From contig NZ_JAFCJK010000008.1 in the NCBI RefSeq assembly GCF_018131005.1, positions 248,001-312,000 on the forward strand: a stretch of DNA of 64,000 bases. Reading direction: 5' to 3'. The notes beneath the pieces were generated by a model. It saw nothing but the letters and a program-made list of their open reading frames with translations, did no database searches and was not told where the DNA came from. The translations under genes and the position numbers were made by a program. Numbering within the stretch: position 1 is the stretch's first letter; the number at the start of each line of letters is the position of its first letter. Source of the DNA: Bradyrhizobium lablabi. GTDB taxonomy: Bacteria; Pseudomonadota; Alphaproteobacteria; Rhizobiales; Xanthobacteraceae. Below are positions 18,299 to 27,836 of the stretch, piece after piece.

Positions 18299-20083
18299 CT
18301 AGCGCAGCGGCTTTTTCAGCAACGAGAAGCGGTCCGGATCGAGACCCATCGAGGGTTGCAGCATCGGAGCTTCCGCGGATGCCATCGTCCGCTGCGGCCG
18401 CTCGTTCATGCCGGAATCGCTGCTGGGCACATCGCGATGTGACGTCGCGCCGCGCCAGCGTTCCAGCACGGCGCTGACGAAGTGCATGTCATGGCCGGCA
18501 GTGACCGACGGCACGGTGGCGATGGTCGCTTCGCCGCGCGGCAATTGGTGCGGCGGCACTTCCTTGAAGCGCAAGCGCGTCGGCAGCGCCACGCCCTCGC
18601 CGAACGCCAGCACCTCGCGGGTGCCGAGCGAGGGCACGAACGACAACAGGTTGGCGGCGGCGTCCGAGACCGCGGAGCGCAGCAGCGCCTGGTCGCGGTC
18701 GTTGGCGAGGCGCATCGTGAACAGCGTGTTGCACTGGGAGATGATGGTGGCGTCGAGCTCGGCCGGACGCTGGGTGATCAGCCCGAGATAGACGCCGTAT
18801 TTGCGGCCTTCCTTGGCGATGCGCGACACTGCCTTGCGGGTCGGGCCGAACCCGACATTGCGGTCGGCGGAGGCGTAGCGGTGGGCTTCCTCGCAGACGA
18901 ACAGCATCGGCGAGACGCCGTCGCTCCACAGGCCGAAATCGAATGCCATACGGCACAGCACCGACACCACGGAATCGACGACTTCGGCTGGAAAGCCCGC
19001 GAGCTGCATGATGGTCATCGGCCTGCCGTTGGCGGGCAGGCGGAACAGATGGCTGATCACCTCCGCCATGGTATCGCCGCCGACATTGGCGTTGTCGAAC
19101 ATGAAGGCGTAGCGCGGATCGTTTCGCACCGTTTCGACGCGCGAGATCAGCTTGTGATAGATGATGCGCGAGGAGCGGTTCTCGAGTTTGCCCATGCGCT
19201 CGTCGATCAGCGAGATCAGGTCGACGAGCCGATAGGGCACCGGCGTATCGACGGTGTAGCCGATCTGCTTCGGATCGACGCGCTTCAATCCGAGACTGAC
19301 CCGGTCGGAGTTTTGATACTGGGTGTAGAGACCCTTCGCGACCGGGATCACTTCGGCGAGGATGTCGAGCTCTTCGGGCACGCCGGGACGGCCCGCGAAC
19401 AGCACGTCGACAATCTCCTCGAAGTTGAACAGCCAGAACGGCAGCTTCAGGTTTCGCGGGTTGAGCACCTGGGCGCGCTCGCCGAAGCAGCGGCCGTATT
19501 CGTTGTGCACGTCGAGCAGGAAGATACGCAGGTTCGGCCGCGACTTCAGAATCTCGTTGAGCAGGAGCGACACGCCGGTCGACTTGCCGACGCCGGTCGA
19601 GCCCAGCACGGCGAAGTGCTTGGAGAGCATTTCCTCGACGTCGACGTAGGCGGTGACCGAACGGTCCTGCTGCAGTGTTCCGACATTGATCTGGTCCGAT
19701 CCGGAAGGAGCATAGACGGTGCGCAGCTCCTGGTTGGTGATCAGCTCGACGCCGTCACCGATGGTCGGATAATTGGTGACACCGCGCTGGAATTTGGGCC
19801 GCTCGCCGCCGAGGATCTCGCCGAGCAGGTCCACTGAGGCGGTCGCGATGTAGGCATCGGACTCTGGCAGGCCCTCGCACGACACTTCGGTGATCATGGC
19901 GACGATGACCGAGGTCAGACAGCGGATGCTGACGAACCGACCGACTGTGGCGCGCACTTCCGAAAGCGGCATCTGGCCCGTCGCCATGAGCCCGACCCGG
20001 GCCTGCGAGCCGCGCACAGAGATCACACGTCCAAAGGATGTCACGATGTTGCCTGGAATGTCCCGAAAATTTCCCGATCCCAA
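18299..20083 (-). CDS. HerA-type hexameric ATPase/helicase (DUF87)
   Basis: The 594-residue protein starts with a HAS-barrel-like domain (GRVISVRGSQARVGL to about residue 100), then Walker A GSTGVGKSTGVSLLLNEIL near 166-184, Walker B LFVCEEAHRYAS near 393, and an arginine-containing KEGRKYGVYLGLITQRPAELD segment, the signature of HerA/FtsK-superfamily translocases. The C-terminal 70 residues are polar and disordered. HerA works with the NurA nuclease in archaeal end resection, and bacterial homologues work with nucleases or Sir2 in phage defence, but no NurA, Sir2 or nuclease gene is adjacent. The start TTG at 20083 lacks a clear ribosome-binding site; GTG at 20044 is an alternative. Confidence 0.85.
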   Translation of the reverse strand: MGSGNFRDIPGNIVTSFGRVISVRGSQARVGLMATGQMPLSEVRATVGRFVSIRCLTSVIVAMITEVSCEGLPESDAYIATASVDLLGEILGGERPKFQRGVTNYPTIGDGVELITNQELRTVYAPSGSDQINVGTLQQDRSVTAYVDVEEMLSKHFAVLGSTGVGKSTGVSLLLNEILKSRPNLRIFLLDVHNEYGRCFGERAQVLNPRNLKLPFWLFNFEEIVDVLFAGRPGVPEELDILAEVIPVAKGLYTQYQNSDRVSLGLKRVDPKQIGYTVDTPVPYRLVDLISLIDERMGKLENRSSRIIYHKLISRVETVRNDPRYAFMFDNANVGGDTMAEVISHLFRLPANGRPMTIMQLAGFPAEVVDSVVSVLCRMAFDFGLWSDGVSPMLFVCEEAHRYASADRNVGFGPTRKAVSRIAKEGRKYGVYLGLITQRPAELDATIISQCNTLFTMRLANDRDQALLRSAVSDAAANLLSFVPSLGTREVLAFGEGVALPTRLRFKEVPPHQLPRGEATIATVPSVTAGHDMHFVSAVLERWRGATSHRDVPSSDSGMNERPQRTMASAEAPMLQPSMGLDPDRFSLLKKPLR

Positions 20084-20581
20084 ATATGACGGCGCGGACT
20101 GGAAAAACCGTTAAATCGCGGCAGTTCCAGTTTGGCTAAATCCGCGCCTTCTCGGTCAGGATTCCTTTGCAGAACGCCCGCTCGGCGGATCATTTCCCAC
20201 TTCTGCAGCAAAAATCGTTGCTTTGCGGAAGGACGGCGGCCGTTTCACCCAAGTTTCGTTAACCTGGGATTCACCATGGCCGAGAACGCCTCGCTCGCCG
20301 GATCAAGGCCGATTTCATCCTGATCGCGGTGGGGACCGGTCTGATCAATGGGCTCGGCTGCGGCCTGCTCAACGCCGCCTGCGCCGAGGCGGCCAACTGG
20401 CCGGATCACGTTCAGCCGGCCGGCTTAGGCCGTTGAGATCCCGCATCTGCTGTCGTCGCATCGCGAGAGAATTGCCTCGGTCGGCTGACCGTGCTGCGGA
20501 CGCCGCTCCAGTGCTTGCTGCCGCGATTGACCCAAAAACATCCGGCCTGTATCCATTGGACAACGACAAGAACAGGGCAGG
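20084..20581. other. Intergenic region between HerA-like and MFS genes
   Basis: This 498-bp stretch separates divergent genes and must hold both promoters. The only coding-like signal is the frameshifted small frame at 20276-20436, listed separately. The remaining 190 bp next to the HerA-like gene is relatively AT-rich. I see nothing else definable. Confidence 0.5.
20276..20436 (+). pseudogene. Possible frameshifted small membrane-protein gene
   Basis: An ATG at 20276 opens MAENASLAG and then runs out of frame. One base step away the reading continues as RIKADFILIAVGTGLINGL and GCGLLNAACAEAANWPDHV to a TGA at 20436. The second part has a convincing hydrophobic helix and no start codon of its own, since its frame is closed by a TAA upstream. 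A single-base difference near 20305 would restore a 52-residue protein. It may be a true pseudogene or a base-call error. Confidence 0.35.
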
Positions 20582-21871
20582 GTGGAACGCGATGAGCCGC
20601 GGCATCGGGTCTTGAGCGCGTCAGCGCGGCCGTCCGCGCTCGCTCCCTTCCGCATCCGGAATTATCGATTCCAGTGGCCTGCCGATCTGCTCACCTCCTG
20701 GGCGTTCGAGATGGAGACGCTCATCCTCGGCTGGTATGTGCTGGTCGAGACCGGCTCGGTTCTGCTGCTCACGGTGTTCGCCTCGCTTGGCTATGTCGGC
20801 ACGCTTGTCGCCCCGGTGTTCGGCGTGATCGGTGACCGTATCGGCCATCGGGACCTGCTTGCCATGATGCGCGCCGCCTATGCGACGCTTGCGGCCACGC
20901 TCATGATACTGGCGCTGACCGGCCATCTCACGCCGCCTTGCGTGTTCCTGATCGCGGCGCTGATGGGCATCGTGCGGCCGTCCGATCTTGGCGTGCGCGG
21001 CGCGCTGGTCGCGACCATCATGCCGCACGAGCAACTGATCGGCGCCATCAGCCTGTCGCGCACCACCATGGATACCGCGCGCATCGCGGGCGCGCTGAGC
21101 GGCGCCGGGCTGTTCGCGTCGCTCGGCATCGGGCCTGCCTACGTCGCCATCGTCTGCCTCTACGCGGTCGCCACCGTGCTGACGCTTTGCGTGGTCGCGC
21201 CGCACGGGCGGGCCAAGGCCCACGAGGCGGTCGAGGCCGTTTTGCGGCGCTCGCCGCTGCGCGATCTCAAGGAAGGCATCAGCTATGTCTGGACCTCGCC
21301 GCGGATGCGCGCCGCGATCTGGATCGCCTTCCTCGCCAATCTCACCGCCTATCCGCTGACCAACGGTTTGCTGCCCTACGCGGCGCGGGAGATCTACCTG
21401 ACCAACCAGAGCGGCCTCGGCTATCTGTCGGCGAGCTTCGCTGTCGGCTCGCTGGCGGGCTCGATTGCGCTCAGCCTCGTCGGCAGCGTTCGCGTTGCGC
21501 GGTTGATGATCGGCGCTACCATCGTCTGGTATGCGACCCTGCTGGTTTTCGCGCAGATGCAGACGGTGCCGAGTGCGATGGCCTGCCTGATGCTTGCAGG
21601 ATTTTCGCAGAGCCTGTGCATGATCTCGCTTGCGGTGATCCTGATGCGGGCGGCAAGTGAGCAGTTCCGCGGCCGCGTGATGGGGGTGCGCATGATGGTG
21701 ATCTACGGCTTGCCGCTTGGCCTTTTGGCCGCCGGCGGTCTGATCGATCTGGTCGGCTTTGCCGCGATGGGCACTCTCTATGCCGTCGCCGGTCTCGCAA
21801 TGATGCTGGTCATCATACTGCACTGGCGTGCCGACCTCTGGCACGCGCACGCGCCGGCCAATGCGCGTTAG
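20582..21871 (+). CDS. Major facilitator superfamily exporter (EntS-like)
   Basis: The 429-residue transporter starts at a GTG with CAGGGCAGG upstream. It has 12 predicted helices; the first is preceded by FRIRNYRFQWPADLLTSWAFEMETLILGWYVL, typical of the MFS_3/enterobactin-exporter group, and the loop VIGDRIGHRDLLAMMRAAYA is the conserved loop 2-3 motif. PSDLGVRGALVATIMPHEQLIGAISLSRTTMDTARIAGAL lies in helices 4-5. It probably exports a small molecule by proton antiport; the substrate is unknown. It stands alone, and the next gene has its own operator-like site. Confidence 0.85.
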   Translation: MERDEPRHRVLSASARPSALAPFRIRNYRFQWPADLLTSWAFEMETLILGWYVLVETGSVLLLTVFASLGYVGTLVAPVFGVIGDRIGHRDLLAMMRAAYATLAATLMILALTGHLTPPCVFLIAALMGIVRPSDLGVRGALVATIMPHEQLIGAISLSRTTMDTARIAGALSGAGLFASLGIGPAYVAIVCLYAVATVLTLCVVAPHGRAKAHEAVEAVLRRSPLRDLKEGISYVWTSPRMRAAIWIAFLANLTAYPLTNGLLPYAAREIYLTNQSGLGYLSASFAVGSLAGSIALSLVGSVRVARLMIGATIVWYATLLVFAQMQTVPSAMACLMLAGFSQSLCMISLAVILMRAASEQFRGRVMGVRMMVIYGLPLGLLAAGGLIDLVGFAAMGTLYAVAGLAMMLVIILHWRADLWHAHAPANAR

Positions 21872-21960
21872 CGTTCTCGCTCAAATATTCGACGCCAAAT
21901 CGACTCGCCCGCGAATTTGCCGCCGCGCGCATGTTCGCGGGTGGGTGATACTCCACTATT

Positions 21961-21998
21961 TTGTTGACGAGACCTAATCTTTTGTACAGTAGTACAAA
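21961..21998 (+). promoter_or_regulatory. Promoter with overlapping perfect palindrome upstream of the extradiol dioxygenase
   Basis: Bases 21981-21998 read TTTGTAC-AGTA-GTACAAA, a perfect 7-bp inverted repeat around a 4-bp centre. TTGTTG at 21961 and TACAGT at 21984 are 17 bp apart and could be the -35 and -10 boxes, so a repressor bound to the palindrome would block the promoter. It lies 66 bp before the dioxygenase start. TetR- and GntR-family proteins use sites of this kind, but no regulator gene is adjacent. Confidence 0.55.
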
Positions 21999-22063
21999 TA
22001 GGTGCCGCGCGAAATGATGCCATGCGCCGCCGATCTCGCGTCACCGCGGAAGGAGAAGCGCTG

Positions 22064-23020
22064 ATGCAGCCGGAGCCGATCTTCGATCTCGCCCATCTTG
22101 GGCATATGGAGTTGCTGACGCCAAAGCCGGACGAGAGCCTGAAATTCTTCGTCGACGTGATGGGCATGACGGTCAGCGGCCGGAAGGGCGAGTCGGTTTA
22201 TCTGCGCGGCTGGGATGATTACGAGCGCTATTCGCTCAAGCTTACGGCGTCGAAGACGTCGGGCATGGAGCACATGGCGCTGCGCGCGCGCAGCCCCCAG
22301 GCGCTCGAACGCCGTGTCGCCGCGCTCAAGGGCTCGGGCTTCGACATCGGCTGGATCGACGGCGACATGGGGCAGGGGCCGGCATTCCGTTGCCGCGATC
22401 CCGACGGTCACGTCATCGAATTATACTACGAGACCGAATGGTACCAGGCACCGGCCGAGCTGAAACCTGCGCTGAAGAACCAGGCGCAGCGCTTTCCCGC
22501 GCGCGGGGTCAATGTTCGTCGCCTCGATCACCTGAACTGCCTCGCCGTCGACATCAAGGCGAACCGTCTGTTCTTCGAGAACTATCTCGGCTGCCGAACC
22601 ACCGAGCAGATCGTGCTCAACGACGGTACGGAAGCGGCGATGTGGATGACGATGTCGAACAAGAGTTACGACTTCGCCTATACACGCGACCATTACGGCA
22701 AGACAGGCCGCTTCCATCACGTCACCTACGCGCTCGACAGTCGCGAGGAGATCCTGCGCGCCGCCGATATCTTCCTGGAGAATGGCGTGCATATCGAGAC
22801 CGGGCCGCACAAGCATGCGATCCAGCAGACGTTCTTTCTGTATGTCTATGAGCCCGGCGGCAACCGCGTCGAGGTCGCCAATGCCGGCGCCCGCCTGATC
22901 CTCGCGCCGGACTGGAAACCGATTGTCTGGACCGAGGAGGAGCGCAAGAAGGGCCAGGCGTGGGGATTGAAGACGATCGAGTCCTTCCACACTCACGGCA
23001 CACCACCGGTGACGGGCTGA
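22064..23020 (+). CDS. Type I extradiol ring-cleavage dioxygenase (catechol 2,3-dioxygenase family)
   Basis: Started at MQPEPIFDLAHL, with GGAAGGAGAAG upstream, the product has 318 residues in two VOC domain pairs. The iron ligands of the class can be placed: His in RLDHLNCLAVD (second domain start), His in FHHVTYALDS and Glu in YEPGGNRVEVANAG. GHMELLTPKPDESLKFF is the degenerate first-domain counterpart. Enzymes of this class open catechol rings next to the hydroxyl groups in aromatic degradation. No other catabolic genes of a meta pathway lie alongside, so the substrate is open. The upstream palindrome suggests control by a repressor responding to an aromatic compound. Confidence 0.9.
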   Translation: MQPEPIFDLAHLGHMELLTPKPDESLKFFVDVMGMTVSGRKGESVYLRGWDDYERYSLKLTASKTSGMEHMALRARSPQALERRVAALKGSGFDIGWIDGDMGQGPAFRCRDPDGHVIELYYETEWYQAPAELKPALKNQAQRFPARGVNVRRLDHLNCLAVDIKANRLFFENYLGCRTTEQIVLNDGTEAAMWMTMSNKSYDFAYTRDHYGKTGRFHHVTYALDSREEILRAADIFLENGVHIETGPHKHAIQQTFFLYVYEPGGNRVEVANAGARLILAPDWKPIVWTEEERKKGQAWGLKTIESFHTHGTPPVTG

Positions 23021-23279
23021 CGCGAATTAGCTGAAACGGCTTGCAGCCTCGCGCCGGCGTCCGCGACAGAGACGCCGCCAACGCAGCTCCGCTTCGTTCC
23101 CAGCGCAGCATGATTGCGTCGAAGGTTCCTTCGGCCCTCCGTCTATCGTTCACGACGGGGCCGCTATGCCTGAAGTCCCGTTGATTTGACTGCAACCGTG
23201 ATGTTCCTGGCATCCACCGGTCTTGCAGGCGCGCCGGCCAGTACCATCTTCCGGAAGCTCGAACGGCATGAGGGACGTC

Positions 23280-24488
23280 ATGACATCGCAGCCTGACTTT
23301 TCCAGCGAGGTATTCAACCGTGATCCCGCTGCCGGGATTGCCGCGCTGCGCGCCCGCGGACAGGTTGTCGAGGTGAGGTTTCCGATCGTCGGCCGGGTCT
23401 GGGTGACGACCACCTATGAGACGACCGCGGCGATGCTGAAGGACAGCACGACATTCACGCTGCGCAAGGAGGACGGTGAAGTTGCGGGCCTGCGCTGGTG
23501 GATGCCCAGGTCGATCGCGACCGTCGCCAACAACATGCTGACGATGGACGAGCCCGACCACACGCGGCTGCGCAGCATCGTGGACGAGGCGTTCCGTCGC
23601 CGCGCTGTGCTCGAGATGGAGCCGCACATCCGCGCCATCGCCGATCGTCTGGCCGGCGAACTGTTCGCGGCCGGAAGTCCCGCCGATCTGGTGCAGCGCT
23701 ATGCACGCATATTGCCGGTGTCGGTGATCTGCGAACTGCTCGGATTGCCGATGGCTGATCGGACAAAATTCATCGCCTGGGCCAACTCGATGTCTCAGCT
23801 CAGAGGTCCGGTCAGCTTCCTGCGCATGATGGTCGGATTGTCGAAAATGCGGCGTTATCTCGAAGCACAGTTGCGGCGTGCGCGCGAGAAGGGGGGCGAG
23901 GGGCTGATTGCGGAACTGGTGCAAGTCGAAAAGGAAGGCGGCCGCATCACGTCGGCTGAAATGGTGTCGATGGTCTTTCTGCTGCTCGGCGCCGGCTCGG
24001 AGACCACGACGCACCTGATCAGCGGATCAGTCTTTGAGCTGCTCAAGAACCCTGCGCGGCGCGATTGGCTTGCCGCCGACTGGGGCCGCGTTGGGCTGGC
24101 GATCGAGGAATTCCTGCGCTTCGTCTCGCCGGTGCAATTCTCCAAGCCGCGCTATATCAGGCGCGATGTCGAGCTAGGCGGAGTCCATCTGAAGAGAGGC
24201 GACCGAATCATGGCGATGATCGCGGCCGCCAATATCGATCCGGACGCGCATGAGCACCCTGAGAGGATGGAGCTCGATCGCAAGCCAAATCGGCACATCT
24301 CGTTCGGGACGGGAATCCATTTCTGTCTCGGCCACCAGCTCGCGCGGATTGAGGCGGCCTGTGCCCTGCAGGCCCTGTTTGTGCGCTGGCCCAAGCTCCG
24401 GCTTGCAGTTGCACCCGCGCAGATTCGCTGGCGCGGACGGCCCGGAATCCGTTCGATCGACAAATTGCCAGTGGTCGCCGGCAGCTGA
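23280..24488 (+). CDS. Cytochrome P450
   Basis: The ATG at 23280 is preceded by GAGGGA, giving 402 residues. The diagnostic blocks are present: LLLGAGSETTTHL in the oxygen-binding I helix, EEFLRFVSPVQFSKPRYI (ExxR region) and FGTGIHFCLGHQLAR with haem-ligating Cys349. TMDEPDHTRLRSIVDEAFR is the C-helix region of soluble bacterial P450s. It needs an external ferredoxin and reductase, neither of which is encoded nearby. The substrate is unknown. It is 259 bp downstream of the dioxygenase and probably has its own promoter. Confidence 0.93.
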   Translation: MTSQPDFSSEVFNRDPAAGIAALRARGQVVEVRFPIVGRVWVTTTYETTAAMLKDSTTFTLRKEDGEVAGLRWWMPRSIATVANNMLTMDEPDHTRLRSIVDEAFRRRAVLEMEPHIRAIADRLAGELFAAGSPADLVQRYARILPVSVICELLGLPMADRTKFIAWANSMSQLRGPVSFLRMMVGLSKMRRYLEAQLRRAREKGGEGLIAELVQVEKEGGRITSAEMVSMVFLLLGAGSETTTHLISGSVFELLKNPARRDWLAADWGRVGLAIEEFLRFVSPVQFSKPRYIRRDVELGGVHLKRGDRIMAMIAAANIDPDAHEHPERMELDRKPNRHISFGTGIHFCLGHQLARIEAACALQALFVRWPKLRLAVAPAQIRWRGRPGIRSIDKLPVVAGS

Positions 24489-24573
24489 CGAATGATGCGC
24501 GGCGGATGGTTGCAACGTCTCGGGCGTTTGGTGTTAGGCTATGCGGCAACAAGAACGTCGGAGGAAAACGTCG

Positions 24574-25851
24574 ATGGGTGAACAGACGACGGACAAAGGC
24601 ATGCGAGAGGCGTCTCGCAGGCGTTTCCTTCAGGCGGGGACGGCACTGGTCGGCGGTTCTGCGGTGGCAGGGCTTGGCGGCGCGGCCGCGCTCGCCGAAT
24701 CCGGGAGCAACCTTCCGCCCAACGTGCCCGAGTGGATGAAGGCGCCGGGTGATCCCATGGGAAGCCAGCCTTACGGTACGCCTTCGGTCTATGAGAAGGG
24801 GATCGTCAAGAACATCTCGAAGACGTTGCCGCAATACATCTCCGCTTCGGGCCGCACGCCGCTGCAGGAACTCGACGGCATCATCACGCCGAACGGTTTA
24901 TTCTACGAACGCCACCATGGCGGCGTCCCGACCATCGATCCCGCGCAGCACCGGTTGATGCTGCACGGCATGGTGGATCGTCCGCTGGTGTTCTCGATGG
25001 ACGATATCAGGCGCTTCCCGTCGCAGTCGCGCATCCACTTCATCGAGTGCTCCGGCAATCCCGTCTACACGAAGCCCTATGGCAAGACGGCGTCCGATCT
25101 CGTCGGTCTCGTGAGCTGCGCGGAATGGACCGGCGTGCCGTTGAAAACGGTGCTGAACGAGGCGGGCCTGCAGCAGGGCGCTAGGTGGATCGTGGCCGAA
25201 GGCGCGGACGCCGCCGCGCTGACGCGCAGCATCCCGATCGAGAAATGCCTCGACGATGCCATGCTGGTCTACAGCCAGAACGGCGAACGGCTGCGTCCGC
25301 AGCAGGGCTATCCGCTGCGGTTGCTGCTGCCCGGCTTCGAGGGGAACATGAACGTGAAATGGCTGCGCCGGCTGAAAGTCGTCGCCGAGCCTGCCTATTC
25401 GCGCGAGGAGACCTCGAAATACACCGATCTGATGCCTGACGGCACCTCGCGTGAGTTTACTTTCTACATGGAGGCGAAATCGATCATCACGCGTCCATCG
25501 GGCGGGCAGAAGCTTGCGGAGCCCGGCTTCCACGAGATCACGGGGCTCGCCTGGAGCGGCCGCGGCAAGATCGCGCGCGTGGAGGTGTCCGTTGATGACG
25601 GCAAGACGTGGCAGGACGCGCAGCTCCAGGAGCCGGTCCTGACGCGTGCGCTCACGCGCTTCCGCTTTCCCTGGCACTGGGATGGCAAACCCGCGGTGGT
25701 CCAGAGCCGTGCCGTTGACGAGACCGGTTACGTTCAGCCGACGCTCGCCGAGTTGCTGGCCGTGCGCGGCCCAAATCATTTCTATCACAACAACGCCATC
25801 TGGCCCTGGCGCATCGATGCGAACGGTGAGGTGACCAATGGCCAGGCCTGA
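24574..25851 (+). CDS. soxC: Sulfite/sulfane dehydrogenase molybdopterin subunit, SoxC type
   Basis: The 425-residue precursor begins after GGAGGAAAA and carries a Tat signal (RRRFLQAGTALVGG), so it is exported folded with its cofactor. The sulfite oxidase fold is shown by FIECSGNP near residue 153, with the cysteine ligand of molybdenum, by LLLPGFEGNMNVKWLRRLKV, and by the C-terminal dimerisation domain with RVEVSVDDGKTW. SoxC with SoxD oxidises sulfane sulfur on SoxYZ, or acts as a SorAB-like sulfite dehydrogenase. It overlaps the downstream cytochrome gene by 14 bp. No soxXYZAB genes are in the window. Confidence 0.88.
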   Translation: MGEQTTDKGMREASRRRFLQAGTALVGGSAVAGLGGAAALAESGSNLPPNVPEWMKAPGDPMGSQPYGTPSVYEKGIVKNISKTLPQYISASGRTPLQELDGIITPNGLFYERHHGGVPTIDPAQHRLMLHGMVDRPLVFSMDDIRRFPSQSRIHFIECSGNPVYTKPYGKTASDLVGLVSCAEWTGVPLKTVLNEAGLQQGARWIVAEGADAAALTRSIPIEKCLDDAMLVYSQNGERLRPQQGYPLRLLLPGFEGNMNVKWLRRLKVVAEPAYSREETSKYTDLMPDGTSREFTFYMEAKSIITRPSGGQKLAEPGFHEITGLAWSGRGKIARVEVSVDDGKTWQDAQLQEPVLTRALTRFRFPWHWDGKPAVVQSRAVDETGYVQPTLAELLAVRGPNHFYHNNAIWPWRIDANGEVTNGQA

Positions 25852-26383
25852 ATGGAAAGCTGCGCTCCTCGCGAGCGCGATCGGCGCCTTGACCCTCGCC
25901 GCGCAGGCTGAGGAACATTACGGGATCGGGCGCGCGGCGACGCCTGAGGAGATTGCCGGCTGGAATATCGATATCGGCCGCGACGGCTCGAACCTGCCGT
26001 CCGGCAGCGGCAGCGTCGAGCGCGGCCGCGTCGTGTTCAGCGAACAGTGCGCGACGTGTCATGGTGCGGATGGACAGGGCGGTCTCGGCGATCGTCTGGC
26101 CGGCGGACAGGGTACGCTGGCGAGCCTAAAGCCTATCCGCACCGTCGGCAGCTACTGGCCTTACGCCTCGACGCTGTTCGACTATATCCGCCGCGCGATG
26201 CCGCAGAACGCGCCGCAGTCGCTGAGCAATGAGGATGTCTACGCGGTGTCCGCCTACATCCTCAATCTCAATGGCGTGGTGCCCGCCGACGCCGTGCTCG
26301 ACGCTAAGACGCTTGCGGCGATCCGGATGCCGAACCGCGACGGCTTCGTCACCGATCCGCGGCCCGACGTGCATAACCACTGA
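25838..26383 (+). CDS. soxD: Single-haem cytochrome c subunit of the sulfite/sulfane dehydrogenase (SoxD/SorB-like)
   Basis: The 181-residue product has a signal peptide ending near AAQAEE and one CxxCH haem site (EQCATCHGADG) near residue 70; the methionine ligand may be in RRAMPQNAPQSLSNEDVYAVSAYIL. SoxD of Paracoccus has two haem domains and about twice this length, so this is the short, single-haem form seen in many rhizobia. It would take electrons from the SoxC partner in the periplasm. The start lies inside the end of soxC, indicating translational coupling. Confidence 0.87.
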   Translation: MARPEWKAALLASAIGALTLAAQAEEHYGIGRAATPEEIAGWNIDIGRDGSNLPSGSGSVERGRVVFSEQCATCHGADGQGGLGDRLAGGQGTLASLKPIRTVGSYWPYASTLFDYIRRAMPQNAPQSLSNEDVYAVSAYILNLNGVVPADAVLDAKTLAAIRMPNRDGFVTDPRPDVHNH

Positions 26384-26459
26384 AGGCCGACGCCATGATC
26401 TCCTTCGCCAGGCAGAGGATGTGTGCTCCAAGTGCGAGCCCGCCTGGTCGCACGGAGGC

Positions 26460-27653
26460 CTAGACCGACGTTGCAACCGCCGCCGGGCTGGCCTTGGCGA
26501 CAGCACCGCCGCGGTGCGGTGCCGGGCCGCGTCGTGCAAAATCCATCGCGGGCTTCTCGATCCAGCGATAGCTCAGCGCAGCAAACGGCACGACGACGAC
26601 CACCGAGATGACCAGTGCCGCCAGAAGCGCATGGCCGGGCGTTCCGAGCAGCAGCAGCTTGTCTCCGTCGCACCAGCCGACCAGATCGACATGAATCTTG
26701 CGGCCGAGATAGGAGGCGGTCATCTTCATCAGTTGGAATAGGAACGTGTGGATCATGTAGATCGAGTAAGACCACAGGCCAAGCTTCTGCAGCGGCGAAG
26801 AGCGCAGCAGTGCCGAGATGAAGCCCTGGTCGAACGAGAACACGTAGATCACGATGGCTGCGAGCAGCGGGAATGCGTATTGCATCTCGCCCGGCTGTGT
26901 GCAGACGACGAACGCCGCGACCAGCAGCACGCTCCACACTTCGAGCATGTTCGGTGTCTCGAGCCGGCCGTTGGAATGCAGGCGCATGTCGTAGACGAGG
27001 CAGCCTGCGAAGAAGCTGAACATTGCGCGCAGCATGCCCCAATCGTGTGAGACGAACAGCTGTTGCGGCGACCGTTCGAACAACTGCATGCCTGCCGCAA
27101 GACACAGACCGAGGAAGATCTCCCGCCGGCGCTGCGGAAACAGCAGGATGACGACAGCGAACAACAACGACACATAGAATTCGACCGCCGCGCTCCAAGC
27201 CGGGCCGTTCCAGGTCAGGCCGGCATGGAGGTGGAACGACTGCAGGAAGAGGACGTTGGTGATCATCTGCCACGGCGTATGGCCTTCACCGAACGGCACG
27301 GAATCCAACGACAACGAACCGTCCGCGCGCAGGAATACGATCTTGACCACCTCGATTCCGATAAACAGCACCAGCATCACGATGTGCAGCGGCCAGAGCC
27401 TCGCGAACCGGCTCACCGCAAAGCGAAGACCGTCGGCGCGATCGTGTAGACGATGGCCATAGGCATGGCACAGCACGAAACCTGACAGCGCGAAGAACAT
27501 GTCGACGCAGAACTGCAGGTTCGCGAATGGCTGGGTCCCCTTCAGTGCATGGTAAATCGGGATATGGAACAGCACCACAAGCAGCGCGCAGATTCCGCGC
27601 AATGCATCAAGTGCTTCAAATCGACCCAATCCCGAAATTGGTTGTCCCGCCAT
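26460..27653 (-). CDS. Membrane-bound acyltransferase family 3
   Basis: From the ATG at 27653 the protein has 397 residues and about ten membrane helices. [20 protein letters not shown] is the diagnostic first helix with the catalytic region of OafA/Exo acyltransferases, [18 protein letters not shown] follows, and [12 protein letters not shown] lies near the end. Members O-acetylate or succinylate surface sugars, Nod factors or other lipids. Upstream in-frame ATGs at 27686, 27692 and 27743 exist, but their sequence looks non-family. No sugar-biosynthesis genes are near. It is divergent from the permease. Confidence 0.85.
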   Translation of the reverse strand: MAGQPISGLGRFEALDALRGICALLVVLFHIPIYHALKGTQPFANLQFCVDMFFALSGFVLCHAYGHRLHDRADGLRFAVSRFARLWPLHIVMLVLFIGIEVVKIVFLRADGSLSLDSVPFGEGHTPWQMITNVLFLQSFHLHAGLTWNGPAWSAAVEFYVSLLFAVVILLFPQRRREIFLGLCLAAGMQLFERSPQQLFVSHDWGMLRAMFSFFAGCLVYDMRLHSNGRLETPNMLEVWSVLLVAAFVVCTQPGEMQYAFPLLAAIVIYVFSFDQGFISALLRSSPLQKLGLWSYSIYMIHTFLFQLMKMTASYLGRKIHVDLVGWCDGDKLLLLGTPGHALLAALVISVVVVVPFAALSYRWIEKPAMDFARRGPAPHRGGAVAKASPAAVATSV

Positions 27654-27836
27654 GGCACGTCTCGACCTCAGGTTGTTTGTTCGCATCGCCATGTCAGCAA
27701 GGCGGAGGCCAGCGGCCTCGTCGATCTTCGAGGTGGCCAACATCGAGCGAGCGTTTGCCGTCGCGCGGCGCTTGAACGGCGCGCTATAATTCCGCCGGGC
27801 GTCTTGCCGCAATGCGGACGGCGGAGGGTGTGGATT

